Assembly (NCBI RefSeq): GCF_037940415.1
Contig: NZ_CP149798.1
Location: 62,001 to 126,000 of the forward strand
Length of the DNA stretch: 64,000 bases
Source: Streptomyces sp. f51
GTDB lineage: Bacteria; Actinomycetota; Actinomycetes; Streptomycetales; Streptomycetaceae
Reading direction: 5' to 3'
Below, one piece after another: positions 57,333 to 64,000 of this stretch. How positions within the stretch are numbered: the stretch's first letter is position 1; every line of letters starts with the position of its first letter. The notes under the pieces were generated by a model, which did no database searches, was not told the origin of the DNA, and saw only the letters and a list, made by a program, of their open reading frames with translations. A program made the position numbers and the translations under genes.

Positions 57333-58075
57333 AGCACCTCGGGTTCGCCGCCCGAGCGTTCGGCGGGGAGCGGGTCGAGCCCCTCGGCGATCCGGGAGAC
57401 CAGGCCGGCGACCGTCGCGGCCGTCACCCGGTGCCAGGTCCGCGCCCGCCGCAGCATCCCGTGGTCACCGCCCGCGACCCGCACGGCGTTCGCGGCGGAG
57501 CCCGCCTCCACCGCCCGGCGGACGAGGGCGAACGACTCCGCGGGGTCGGTGATCCGGTCCCGGTCGCCGTGCAGCACGATCACCCGCTTGTCCCGGAGGT
57601 GGGCCACCGGCTCGCCCTCCGGGCACCAGGGCGCCAGCGCCACCACGGCCCGGACCCGCGGTACGGCAGCAGCCCGCAGAGCGGCGCGCCCGCCCATCGA
57701 GTGCCCCACGAGCACGACCGGCACCTCCCCGACCAGGGCGGAGAGTTCGTCCAGGGCCCGCAGGACGTCGGCGACGGGGTCGGCGTCCGCGCCGTTCCAG
57801 CCCCGGTGGCGGTAGCGCACCTGCCCGACGAAGGTGCCGTCGTCCGGCAGGGCCCGCGTCACATGGCGCAGGAACGGCCTCATCCGTGCGCGTGCGGCGT
57901 TCCAGGGCCGCGGCGGGGCCTTGCCGTCGGCGGCACCACCGTGCAGGACCAGGACGGCGGCGCGCGTCGGACCGGACCCGGCCGGGGCCACGTGCCACGG
58001 CATGAGCGCCGGCGGGCCGTTCACCGCCACGGGCCGGGACACCTCGCCGGCGGATCCGCGCGCAGAGTCTCGCAT
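57329..58075 (-). CDS. Alpha/beta hydrolase (dienelactone hydrolase/lysophospholipase-like)
   Basis: A 248-residue hydrolase: LVLHGGAADG oxyanion region, nucleophile in VGHSMGGRAAL (Ser about 128), HGDRDRITDP near the acid residue, and GGDHGMLRR with the catalytic histidine. ATG with GGAGAGG site; the upstream GTG is less likely. Single gene. Substrate unknown. Confidence 0.85.
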   Translation of the reverse strand: MRDSARGSAGEVSRPVAVNGPPALMPWHVAPAGSGPTRAAVLVLHGGAADGKAPPRPWNAARARMRPFLRHVTRALPDDGTFVGQVRYRHRGWNGADADPVADVLRALDELSALVGEVPVVLVGHSMGGRAALRAAAVPRVRAVVALAPWCPEGEPVAHLRDKRVIVLHGDRDRITDPAESFALVRRAVEAGSAANAVRVAGGDHGMLRRARTWHRVTAATVAGLVSRIAEGLDPLPAERSGGEPEVL

Positions 58076-58214
58076 GACACCTCTCCCCCGCACGGCGCTC
58101 TCCGCGCCCCGCACTCGACCATGAGAAGGATCGTCTCATCGGCCGCCGGTCGTCCGTGACCGGGCGGGTCCCGTCTTCGCTGCCGGGCGGATCGTACGGG
58201 GCGGTGGCCAGGCT

Positions 58215-58388
58215 TCACTCCGTGTCGTCGGACCGGGCACGGTGGCCGTTGCGCCACTCCTGGTAGTACCGCCACAGGCGTGCGGCCTGCGGGCAGCGCC
58301 CCGATTCCCGTTGGCACGTGCGGCAGTTGCCCACATGGCTGATGTAGGCGGTCTCGGGGGCGTCCCGCCCCGGATGCGGATTCGGCAT
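58215..58388 (-). CDS. Small CxxC protein
   Basis: A 57-residue protein, MPNPHPGRDAPETAYISHVG then NCRTCQRESGRCPQAARLW. The H-x3-C-x2-C-x6-C arrangement could bind zinc or an iron-sulfur cluster. Good GAGGA ribosome site before the ATG. Similar short cysteine proteins are widespread in streptomycetes; role unknown. Confidence 0.6.
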   Translation of the reverse strand: MPNPHPGRDAPETAYISHVGNCRTCQRESGRCPQAARLWRYYQEWRNGHRARSDDTE

Positions 58389-58516
58389 GGTCCTCGGCAC
58401 CGGTCGGCGCGACGCGCACGAACGCGGCGTCGCTTCTGATGCCGTACTTCCGCGCCGAGGGCCCGGGCGGATGCACCTGCCGGGAAACGGTTCCAGGCCG
58501 GGGCGCGGGGGCCGCC

Positions 58517-59221
58517 TCAGTCGAGGAGGTCGACCTCGAACTCCGCCGTCGCCGGGAACGGCCTGTCGGCCGGGGGTCTGCGGACCGTCAGACGGCTCAC
58601 CTCGAAGTCCATCGCGGAAGCCCCGGGAGGCGGTGCGGGGTGGTAACGCCCGGCGCACACGGACAGGTTGACGATGAGATAGGCGTGCCAGGACCTGCCG
58701 ACGCCGCGCCGGTCGTCGAAGGCCTGGACCCCGTTGACCCACCACACCACCCGGTGGGCGCCGAACTCGACCATGATCTCGACCCAGCCACCGGGCCGGA
58801 TGGCCGGGTCGCGGTGGTAGCGGTGGGTGTTGCGCACGTGGTTGGAGAGTTCCAGCAGGTCCGGGTTGTCGGGGTGGTACTCGAAGACGTCGATCTCCTG
58901 ACCGCCGTCCCGCCACGTCCAGACCGCCGGCCAGGCCCCGGTGACGGTCGGCAGCTTGACCCGCGTCTCCAGCACGTCCCCCGTACGGACCATGAAACCG
59001 TCCGCGCTGCCCTCGGTGGTCAGCAGGCCCGTGTCCCAGTCGCCGTCCGGTCTCCGCGTGGCCCGGAAGCGGCCCGTACGGCTGTAGGAGGGGTCGGTCA
59101 CCAGGTGGTCGAGTTTCCCGTCGTCCGGGTTGACCGGACCGCCGTCGGGATAGGCCCAGGAATGGCCCGCGACCCATTGCCGGGGCGAGGCGAAATCCGC
59201 GGTGAAGACGACATCGGACAC
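58517..59221 (-). CDS. GH16-like beta-glucanase family protein without signal peptide
   Basis: A 234-residue jelly-roll protein with the GH16 active-site pattern ExDxxE: E109-I-D111-V-F-E114 in GGQEIDVFEYHPD. WPAVWTW precedes it and W-rich strands follow. This family usually cleaves beta-1,3- or beta-1,4-glucans outside the cell. Here the N-terminus (MSDVVFTADFASP) shows no signal peptide, so it is either intracellular or released by another route. GTG start with GAGGAG seven bases upstream. Confidence 0.8.
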   Translation of the reverse strand: MSDVVFTADFASPRQWVAGHSWAYPDGGPVNPDDGKLDHLVTDPSYSRTGRFRATRRPDGDWDTGLLTTEGSADGFMVRTGDVLETRVKLPTVTGAWPAVWTWRDGGQEIDVFEYHPDNPDLLELSNHVRNTHRYHRDPAIRPGGWVEIMVEFGAHRVVWWVNGVQAFDDRRGVGRSWHAYLIVNLSVCAGRYHPAPPPGASAMDFEVSRLTVRRPPADRPFPATAEFEVDLLD

Positions 59222-59367
59222 GCGGCACTCCTCGATGACGGCGTTGCGCGTACGTCCCAGGTTCTCCCCGGCGCGGTGACATCCACCCCCCGTTCGCGAC
59301 AACCCACCACAAAACAACCCATCGGGGTGAATCAGCCGCACTCCGGCGCACGGCACCCGCCTCGTGG

Positions 59368-59407
59368 GCCCGTCCGGGAGCGCCGTGCACGGCGCTCCCG
59401 GACGGGC
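59368..59407. terminator. 40-bp perfect palindrome after the VOC gene
   Basis: GCCCGTCCGGGAGCGCCGTG (59368-59387) is followed without spacer by its exact reverse complement (59388-59407). It lies just downstream of the VOC gene stop on the minus strand and would form a 20-bp stem; likely a terminator. Confidence 0.8.
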
Positions 59408-59416
59408 TTGTCGCGG

Positions 59417-59791
59417 CTACAGATACGGGCGGGTGATCAACTCGATCGCGTGGCCGGCCGGGTCCTTGAAGTAGACGCCCCGGCCTCCGTGTTCGGTGTT
59501 GGTCTCCCCCGGGCGCGTCATCCGGGGATCCGCCCAGTGCTCGATTCCCAGGTCGCGAAGCCGCCGGTACGCCCGGTCGAACAGGTCGTCGTCGACCAGG
59601 AAGGCGTAGTGCTGCATCTGGATGTCCACCGGGGGTTCGGCGAACTGGAGCAGGACACCGTCGGACAACTGGATGTTGACGAACGGGCCCCAGGACGGCG
59701 CTTCGGGCAGTTCCAGCAGTTCGCGGAAGAAGCGCGCGGACTCGTGGCGGTCCTTGGCTGCGATGATCGTGTGATTGAAGGTGACTGTCAT
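59417..59791 (-). CDS. VOC (glyoxalase/bleomycin-resistance fold) protein
   Basis: A 124-residue two-repeat VOC protein: FNHTIIAAKDRHESARFF, FVNIQLSDGVLLQF, HYAFLVDDDLFDRAYRRL and GRGVYFKDPAGHAIELITR. Metal-ligand positions include His7, His/Gln mid-chain and Glu in AIELI. Might be a dioxygenase, isomerase or binding protein; the substrate is unknown. GAGGT site before the ATG. Confidence 0.82.
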   Translation of the reverse strand: MTVTFNHTIIAAKDRHESARFFRELLELPEAPSWGPFVNIQLSDGVLLQFAEPPVDIQMQHYAFLVDDDLFDRAYRRLRDLGIEHWADPRMTRPGETNTEHGGRGVYFKDPAGHAIELITRPYL

Positions 59792-60041
59792 ACGGCTGAC
59801 CTCGGCGGTGCTCGGCGCGGAAGGGGACTCGCGGGTGCACGAGCGCCGGGAGGTCCGCGTGCCGGACGGAGACAGTGCCTCGGGGGCACCCTCCGCGCGG
59901 TCAGTCCTCCACCGGATCGCCGATCCGTGTGTGGCTGGGCGCCGGTCCGGTGTTCACGTCGGGTGACCCTACTCGATCCGGGTCGGCCGCGAAAGCGGGA
60001 AAGCCGCTGCCGGGGATGAGGTCAACGGCAGACTGGACGCC

Positions 60042-60635
60042 ATGACTTCACCGGATTCCAAGGCCGACCTGCACCGCTATCTCCAGTCGGCCCGTGACGC
60101 GCTCCTGTGGAAGCTCGAAGGTCTCTCGGAGTACGACGTCCGCCGCCCCTTCACGCCCACGGGGACCAACCTCCTCGGCCTGGTCAAGCACGTGGCCACC
60201 ATGGAACTGGGCTACCTCGGCGCGACGTTCGGACGGCCGTCCGCGGAGCCGCTGCCCTGGATGGAGCACGCGGCCGAGACGAACGGGGACATGTGGGCCA
60301 CCGCCGACGAGTCACGCGCGTTCGTCGTCGGCCTCTACCGCCGGGCCTGGGCCCACGCGGACGCCACGATCGACGCGCTGCCGCTGGAGACGACCGGCAC
60401 GGTGCCGTGGTGGCCGGCCGGGAGGGACGAGGTGACGCTGCACCACGCGGTCGTCCGGGTGATCGCCGACACGCAGCGGCACGCCGGGCACGCGGACATC
60501 ATCCGCGAACTCATGGACGGCGCCGTCGGGATGAGCCAGGAGAACGACAGCATGATGCCGGGTGGCCCGGCCTGGTGGGAGGACTACCGGGCCCGGCTGG
60601 AGCAGGCGGCCCGGGACGCCGACAAGGACGAGTGA
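60042..60635 (+). CDS. DinB/DUF664-family protein
   Basis: A 197-residue four-helix-bundle protein. Metal-site histidines: LLGLVKHVATMELGYLG (H about 49), and DTQRHAGHADIIRELMDG (H about 147 and 150), the DinB/YfiT triad. Such proteins may be bacillithiol- or mycothiol-dependent enzymes. ATG start; no strong ribosome site. Confidence 0.85.
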   Translation: MTSPDSKADLHRYLQSARDALLWKLEGLSEYDVRRPFTPTGTNLLGLVKHVATMELGYLGATFGRPSAEPLPWMEHAAETNGDMWATADESRAFVVGLYRRAWAHADATIDALPLETTGTVPWWPAGRDEVTLHHAVVRVIADTQRHAGHADIIRELMDGAVGMSQENDSMMPGGPAWWEDYRARLEQAARDADKDE

Positions 60636-60669
60636 CAGCGGGACCCGGAGCCCGCTCGTACGAGCCGTA

Positions 60670-60691
60670 GCCCGGGGAACACGTCCCGGGC
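60670..60691. terminator. Terminator-like hairpin between convergent genes
   Basis: GCCCGGG (60670-60676) and CCCGGGC (60685-60691) form a stem between the DinB gene and the exonuclease gene, which converge here. Confidence 0.55.
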
Positions 60692-60701
60692 GTCGGGGCC
60701 G

Positions 60702-61265
60702 TCAGGCGTCCGGCCAACTCCCGCTCCCCGCAAGGTCGAGGACGAGCGCGGCGATGTTCCACGCGTCGTCCTCGCCGCGGTGGTGCCTTCCCTCCAGCGG
60801 CAGCCCGGCCAGACGCAGGGCCTGTGCCATCCCGGGCCGTTTCCGCAGCCCGCGGGCGGTGGTGAAGACCGCCTTGGCGTTGGTGTGCCGGCGGCCGAAG
60901 GGGTAAGGGGTCGTCGTGGCGGCGCACTGGCGGGTGAACTGATGACGGTCGTAGTCGCCCCAACTCGCCCACGGCCGCCGCCCCGCGTGATGCAGCGCGG
61001 CCAACTCACGGCAGGCGTCGGGGAATTCGAGTCCCCGCTCGACCTCGTCCTGTGTCAGTCCGGTGAGTTCCGTGCAGAAGTCGCCGACGGTCGACCGTGC
61101 GGGCCGCACCAGGATGCGGTGCTTCGCCACTCGGACACCCTCGTCCAGATCGACGACCGTCAGGCCGATCTCGATGATCTCGCTCACCGCTCCGGGCGGC
61201 GGAGTGCCGTCCCAGCAGGTGGCCTCGACATCGACGACGTTCAGGAGTCCCCCGGCACTGTTCAT
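60702..61265 (-). CDS. DEDDh 3'-5' exonuclease (DnaQ/ERI1-like)
   Basis: A 187-residue exonuclease-fold protein. VVDVEATCWDG holds the first catalytic D-x-E, WASWGDYDRHQF the third region with Asp, and HHRGEDDAWNIA the His-x4-Asp of motif III. ELTGLTQDEVE is typical of the ERI1/KapD subgroup acting on RNA or DNA ends. ATG start. Length normal for a single-domain enzyme. Confidence 0.85.
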   Translation of the reverse strand: MNSAGGLLNVVDVEATCWDGTPPPGAVSEIIEIGLTVVDLDEGVRVAKHRILVRPARSTVGDFCTELTGLTQDEVERGLEFPDACRELAALHHAGRRPWASWGDYDRHQFTRQCAATTTPYPFGRRHTNAKAVFTTARGLRKRPGMAQALRLAGLPLEGRHHRGEDDAWNIAALVLDLAGSGSWPDA

Positions 61266-61368
61266 GCGGGCGAGCGTAGAAGGGAGAGGCCCTGGACGGC
61301 ACCGGGTTTTCCTCCCCGCCGCGCCGGCCGGACGGCGGGGTCCGGCGCGACGGCGGTCGGAGCGGAGG

Positions 61369-61824
61369 TCACGGGCGCGGCCAGGGACGTCCGCCGATGC
61401 GCTCGATGTCGGTGTTGAAGCGCCGGAGGTACGAGGCGAAGGCGGCGATGTCCTCCTCCGGCCAGTCGGCCATGACGCGGTCCAGCGAGCTGATGAGCCC
61501 CTGCCGTTCCTCGTCGAGAAGCCGCGCCCCCTCGTCCGTGATGCGGAACTTGCGGGCCATGCCGCCGTCGGGGTCGGGGATCCGCTCCACCAGGCCGGCG
61601 CGCATCGCCGCCGCGGTCTGCCGGTTGAGGGTGGAGGCGTCGAGCCCGAAGGCGTCGCTCAGCTCACCGATCGACATCGGCCCCTGGATCCGGATACGGC
61701 TGAGCAGGATGTAGGCGCTGCGCTCCAGCACGCCGTCCTTGGTCCGGCCGCCTCTGTGGTTCATCCATCCATGGCGGCTGAGCAGCATCTGCTCGTACTC
61801 GACCTCGTGTGTGGGCCTGACCAT
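61369..61824 (-). CDS. MarR-family regulator
   Basis: A 151-residue winged-helix regulator: YILLSRIRIQGPMSIGELSDAFGLDASTLNRQTAAAMRAGLVERIPDPDGGMARKFRITDEG shows helix-turn-helix plus wing with the DPDGG.ARKF turn. ATG at 61824 was chosen; the longer frame runs through the palindrome array. It is divergent from an MFS exporter gene that it probably represses. Confidence 0.87.
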   Translation of the reverse strand: MVRPTHEVEYEQMLLSRHGWMNHRGGRTKDGVLERSAYILLSRIRIQGPMSIGELSDAFGLDASTLNRQTAAAMRAGLVERIPDPDGGMARKFRITDEGARLLDEERQGLISSLDRVMADWPEEDIAAFASYLRRFNTDIERIGGRPWPRP

Positions 61825-61903
61825 CCGCCTGCCGCCTCCCGCTGTTCCCTGGGCCGCGCGCCCCGCGCATATCGGTGCGACCCGGCTCCATGGTCCCACA
61901 TCC

Positions 61904-61963
61904 GCATGCACGGCCCACATCACATGCATGAGCCACACAGCATGCGCGATACATAAGACATGT
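61904..61963. promoter_or_regulatory. Array of CATG palindromes in the marR/MFS promoter
   Basis: GCATGC (61904), CATGCATG (61923), GCATGC (61940) and ACATGT (61958) occur at 16-20-base spacing in an AT-richer stretch between the divergent genes. This looks like a multi-site operator for the MarR-type regulator, possibly overlapping a -10 in GATACATAAG. Confidence 0.55.
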
Positions 61964-62009
61964 ACGATGCACACCTCTTGCCCCGCAGACAGAACCCGAG
62001 GAGTCCCTC

Positions 62010-63464
62010 ATGGACGCCCCCCAGCCCTCCGCCCGAGCGGGTGGTGTGGTCGCCACGCTCGCCTTCGCCGGCACCGTGGCGGCGATCATGCAGACGCTGG
62101 TCACTCCGCTCATCGCCGAGCTCCCCCAGATCCTGCACACCACACCCGCGAACTCCGCCTGGGTGATCACCGTGACGCTGCTGGTCGCGGCCGTCTGCGT
62201 CCCGGTCTCCGGCCGCCTGGGCGACCTGCTGGGCAAGCGGCGCATGCTGCTCGCCTGTTCCGTCCCGCTCGTGGTCGGCTCCGTGGTCTGCGCGCTCTCC
62301 TCGTCCGTCGTCCCGATGATCGTCGGGCGCGGTCTCCAGGGCATGGGCATGGGCATGGTGCCGCTGGGCATCGCCCTGCTGCGTGACGTGGTGCCCGCCG
62401 AGAAGCTGAGTTCCTCCATCGCGCTGGTCAGCGCGTCCATGGGCATCGGCGGCGGCCTCGGTCTGCCCATCTCGGCCGCGGTCGCCCAGTACGCGAACTG
62501 GCGCGTGCTGTTCTGGGGCTCCGCCGTGCTCGCCGTGACGATCGGAACGCTGATCTGGTTCCTCATCCCGGACGTGCCGGCCGGCGCCAAGGGTCAGCGC
62601 TTCGACGTCCTCGGCGCGCTCGGGCTCGGCGTGGGCCTGGTCTGCCTGCTTCTCGGCGTCTCCAAGGGTGCCGACTGGGGCTGGGGGTCCGCGACGACCG
62701 TCGGACTCTTCGCCGCCTCCGTCGCGGTCCTGATCGCCTGGGGCGCCTGGGAGATGCGGACCCAGGACCCGCTGATCGACCTGCGCACCACGGCCCGCCC
62801 CCGGGTGCTGCTCACCAACGTGGCCTCGATCTTCGTCGGCTTCGGCATGTACGCCAGCATGCTGATCATCCCGCAGCTGCTCCAGTTCCCCGAGGCCACC
62901 GGCTACGGCCTGGGCCAGTCCATGCTCGCGGCCGGTCTGTGGATGGCCCCCGGCGGCATCATGATGATGATCGTCTCGCCGCTCGGCGGGAAGCTGACCG
63001 ACGCCCGCGGCCCGAAGTTCACGCTGGTCTGCGGTGTCCTCGTCATCGCGCTCGGCTACGGTCTCGCGCTGGGCCTGATGGGCACGCCCTGGGGTCTCAT
63101 GCTGACCGGCATGGTCATCAACAGCGGCGTCGGCCTCGCCTACGGCTCGATGCCGGCCCTGATCATGAGCTCGGTCCCGCTCTCCGAGACCGCCGCCGCC
63201 AACGGCTTCAACACCCTGATGCGCTCGCTCGGCACCTCGGTCGGCTCGGCGGTCATCGGTGTCATCCTCGCCCAGATGACGACCAGCGCGGCCGGCTACA
63301 CGTTCACCTCCGAGGGCGGCTTCCGCACCGGCCTCGTCGTCGGCGGCTGCGTCGCCCTGATGGCCGCCGCCATCGGCGCCGTGATCCCGGCGGCACGCGC
63401 CGCCGCGGGAGCCGGCACGACGGGCCCGAGCGCGGAGCCGGAGACCGCCGCGGCAGCACGCTGA
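62010..63464 (+). CDS. MFS multidrug exporter, DHA2-like
   Basis: A 484-residue 14-helix-type transporter with SGRLGDLLGKRRMLL (loop 2-3 motif A), LGIALLRDVV and motif C-like LVSASMGIGGGLGLPIS, typical proton-coupled exporter features. ATG has a GAGGAG site. Divergent from the MarR regulator. Probably exports an antibiotic or dye. Confidence 0.88.
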   Translation: MDAPQPSARAGGVVATLAFAGTVAAIMQTLVTPLIAELPQILHTTPANSAWVITVTLLVAAVCVPVSGRLGDLLGKRRMLLACSVPLVVGSVVCALSSSVVPMIVGRGLQGMGMGMVPLGIALLRDVVPAEKLSSSIALVSASMGIGGGLGLPISAAVAQYANWRVLFWGSAVLAVTIGTLIWFLIPDVPAGAKGQRFDVLGALGLGVGLVCLLLGVSKGADWGWGSATTVGLFAASVAVLIAWGAWEMRTQDPLIDLRTTARPRVLLTNVASIFVGFGMYASMLIIPQLLQFPEATGYGLGQSMLAAGLWMAPGGIMMMIVSPLGGKLTDARGPKFTLVCGVLVIALGYGLALGLMGTPWGLMLTGMVINSGVGLAYGSMPALIMSSVPLSETAAANGFNTLMRSLGTSVGSAVIGVILAQMTTSAAGYTFTSEGGFRTGLVVGGCVALMAAAIGAVIPAARAAAGAGTTGPSAEPETAAAAR

Positions 63465-63586
63465 AGCCCGCCGCTTCCCGCACCGGCTCCGACGGCCCCT
63501 GGTCCGTCCGAGCCGGTGCACCGCGCGTCCTCGCGGCGGCGCCGCCTCGCACCGGCGCGTGAACACCCTTGATCGGGCGCGGAGTT

Positions 63587-64000
63587 CTAGCGATTGTCCG
63601 CCGGATCTCGCCCGCCGACCGGGGCCGAGGTGCCATGGCCGGGCCACGCGAGGCCGTCGACGGCGAGGAACGGCTCGCCGGGCATCGCCCCCGGGGTCGT
63701 CCCGGCGAAGGCCATGACGTCCCGGTGCAGATGGGACTGGTCCGCGTATCCGGTGTCGGCGGCGACCCGGGCCGCGCTCTCGCCGGCGACCAGGCGGTGC
63801 GCCGCGTGGTCGAAACGGACCAGCTTCACGGCGTACTTGGGCGGCAGGCCGAGCTGCGACCGGAACCGCGACCACAGCCGCTTACGGCTCCACCCGACCT
63901 CGGCCGCGAGGTCGTCGACCCGGATCAGCCCCCGGGCGGCGACGATCCGTTGCCAGGCCCGGGCCACCTCCGGGTCCACCGGCGGCCCCGTCCCGTACCG
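63587..64000 (-). CDS. AraC-family regulator, C-terminal part (5' end outside window)
   Basis: The last 137 codons are visible; the frame stays open to the right edge. VARAWQRIVAARGLIRVDDLAAEVGWSRKRLWSRFRSQLGLPPKYAVKLVRFDHAAHRL and TGYADQSHLHRDVMAFAGTTPGAM give the two AraC helix-turn-helix motifs. The missing N-terminus may be the DUF6597-type domain seen in this group. Convergent with the MFS gene. Confidence 0.87.
   Translation of the reverse strand, partial: RYGTGPPVDPEVARAWQRIVAARGLIRVDDLAAEVGWSRKRLWSRFRSQLGLPPKYAVKLVRFDHAAHRLVAGESAARVAADTGYADQSHLHRDVMAFAGTTPGAMPGEPFLAVDGLAWPGHGTSAPVGGRDPADNR

Overview
The window looks like Streptomyces chromosome, or that of a very close actinomycete. 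Base composition is very GC-rich with a strong third-codon bias. There are many GTG starts and a few TTG starts, coding is dense on both strands, and the regulator families are typical of the genus: ArsR, Fur, MarR, HxlR, TetR, PadR, AraC, LuxR-like, and SpoIIE-type PP2C phosphatases. One in-frame TTA codon suggests bldA-type control of one gene. I see no prophage, insertion sequence, CRISPR array or replication origin. Both window edges cut genes.

Region 1 (1-5450) holds a degenerate Mrr-like C-terminus, a DUF485 plus acetate-type symporter pair, and a convergent translationally coupled pair: a TauD-family dioxygenase followed by an acyl-CoA ligase. Region 2 (5600-14100) is the most distinctive: an AraC-family regulator followed by a six-gene run encoding a BKACE (beta-keto acid cleavage) enzyme, a zinc-less quinone-oxidoreductase-type MDR, a second TauD-family dioxygenase, an MFS transporter, a small alpha/beta hydrolase and an acetoacetate-CoA ligase. 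BKACE enzymes release acetoacetate and the last gene activates acetoacetate, so the set reads as a catabolic pathway for an unidentified beta-keto acid, with a logic parallel to gamma-butyrobetaine/carnitine breakdown.

Region 3 (14250-34150) is mixed: roadblock protein, ArsR, TrmB/LuxR-like regulator, a LigA-type NAD+ DNA ligase, Fur/katG, lpd, and a series of enzyme or transporter genes each next to a regulator. Region 4 (34400-38450) has a secreted protein, a membrane PP2C phosphatase, an FAD monooxygenase and a flavodoxin-fold reductase. Region 5 (38650-44770) is a complete adhE-pflB-pflA fermentation operon, unexpected in an aerobic streptomycete. It is followed by a short structured transcript-like element with a strong terminator and no gene behind it.

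Region 6 (44800-64000) has a uridine-kinase-like gene, initiator tRNA, a DUF1996 wall protein with a sortase-type LAETG tail, a PAS-PP2C phosphatase, membrane proteins under a probable PadR operator, a C40 peptidase whose catalytic Cys position is Pro, small proteins, hydrolases, a GH16-like enzyme, VOC and DinB proteins, an exonuclease, and a MarR/MFS pair with an array of CATG palindromes.

A recurrent theme is short tandem arrays at gene 3' ends, three of them in gaps between convergent genes, and one in-frame triplication of the metal-binding loop of a dioxygenase.
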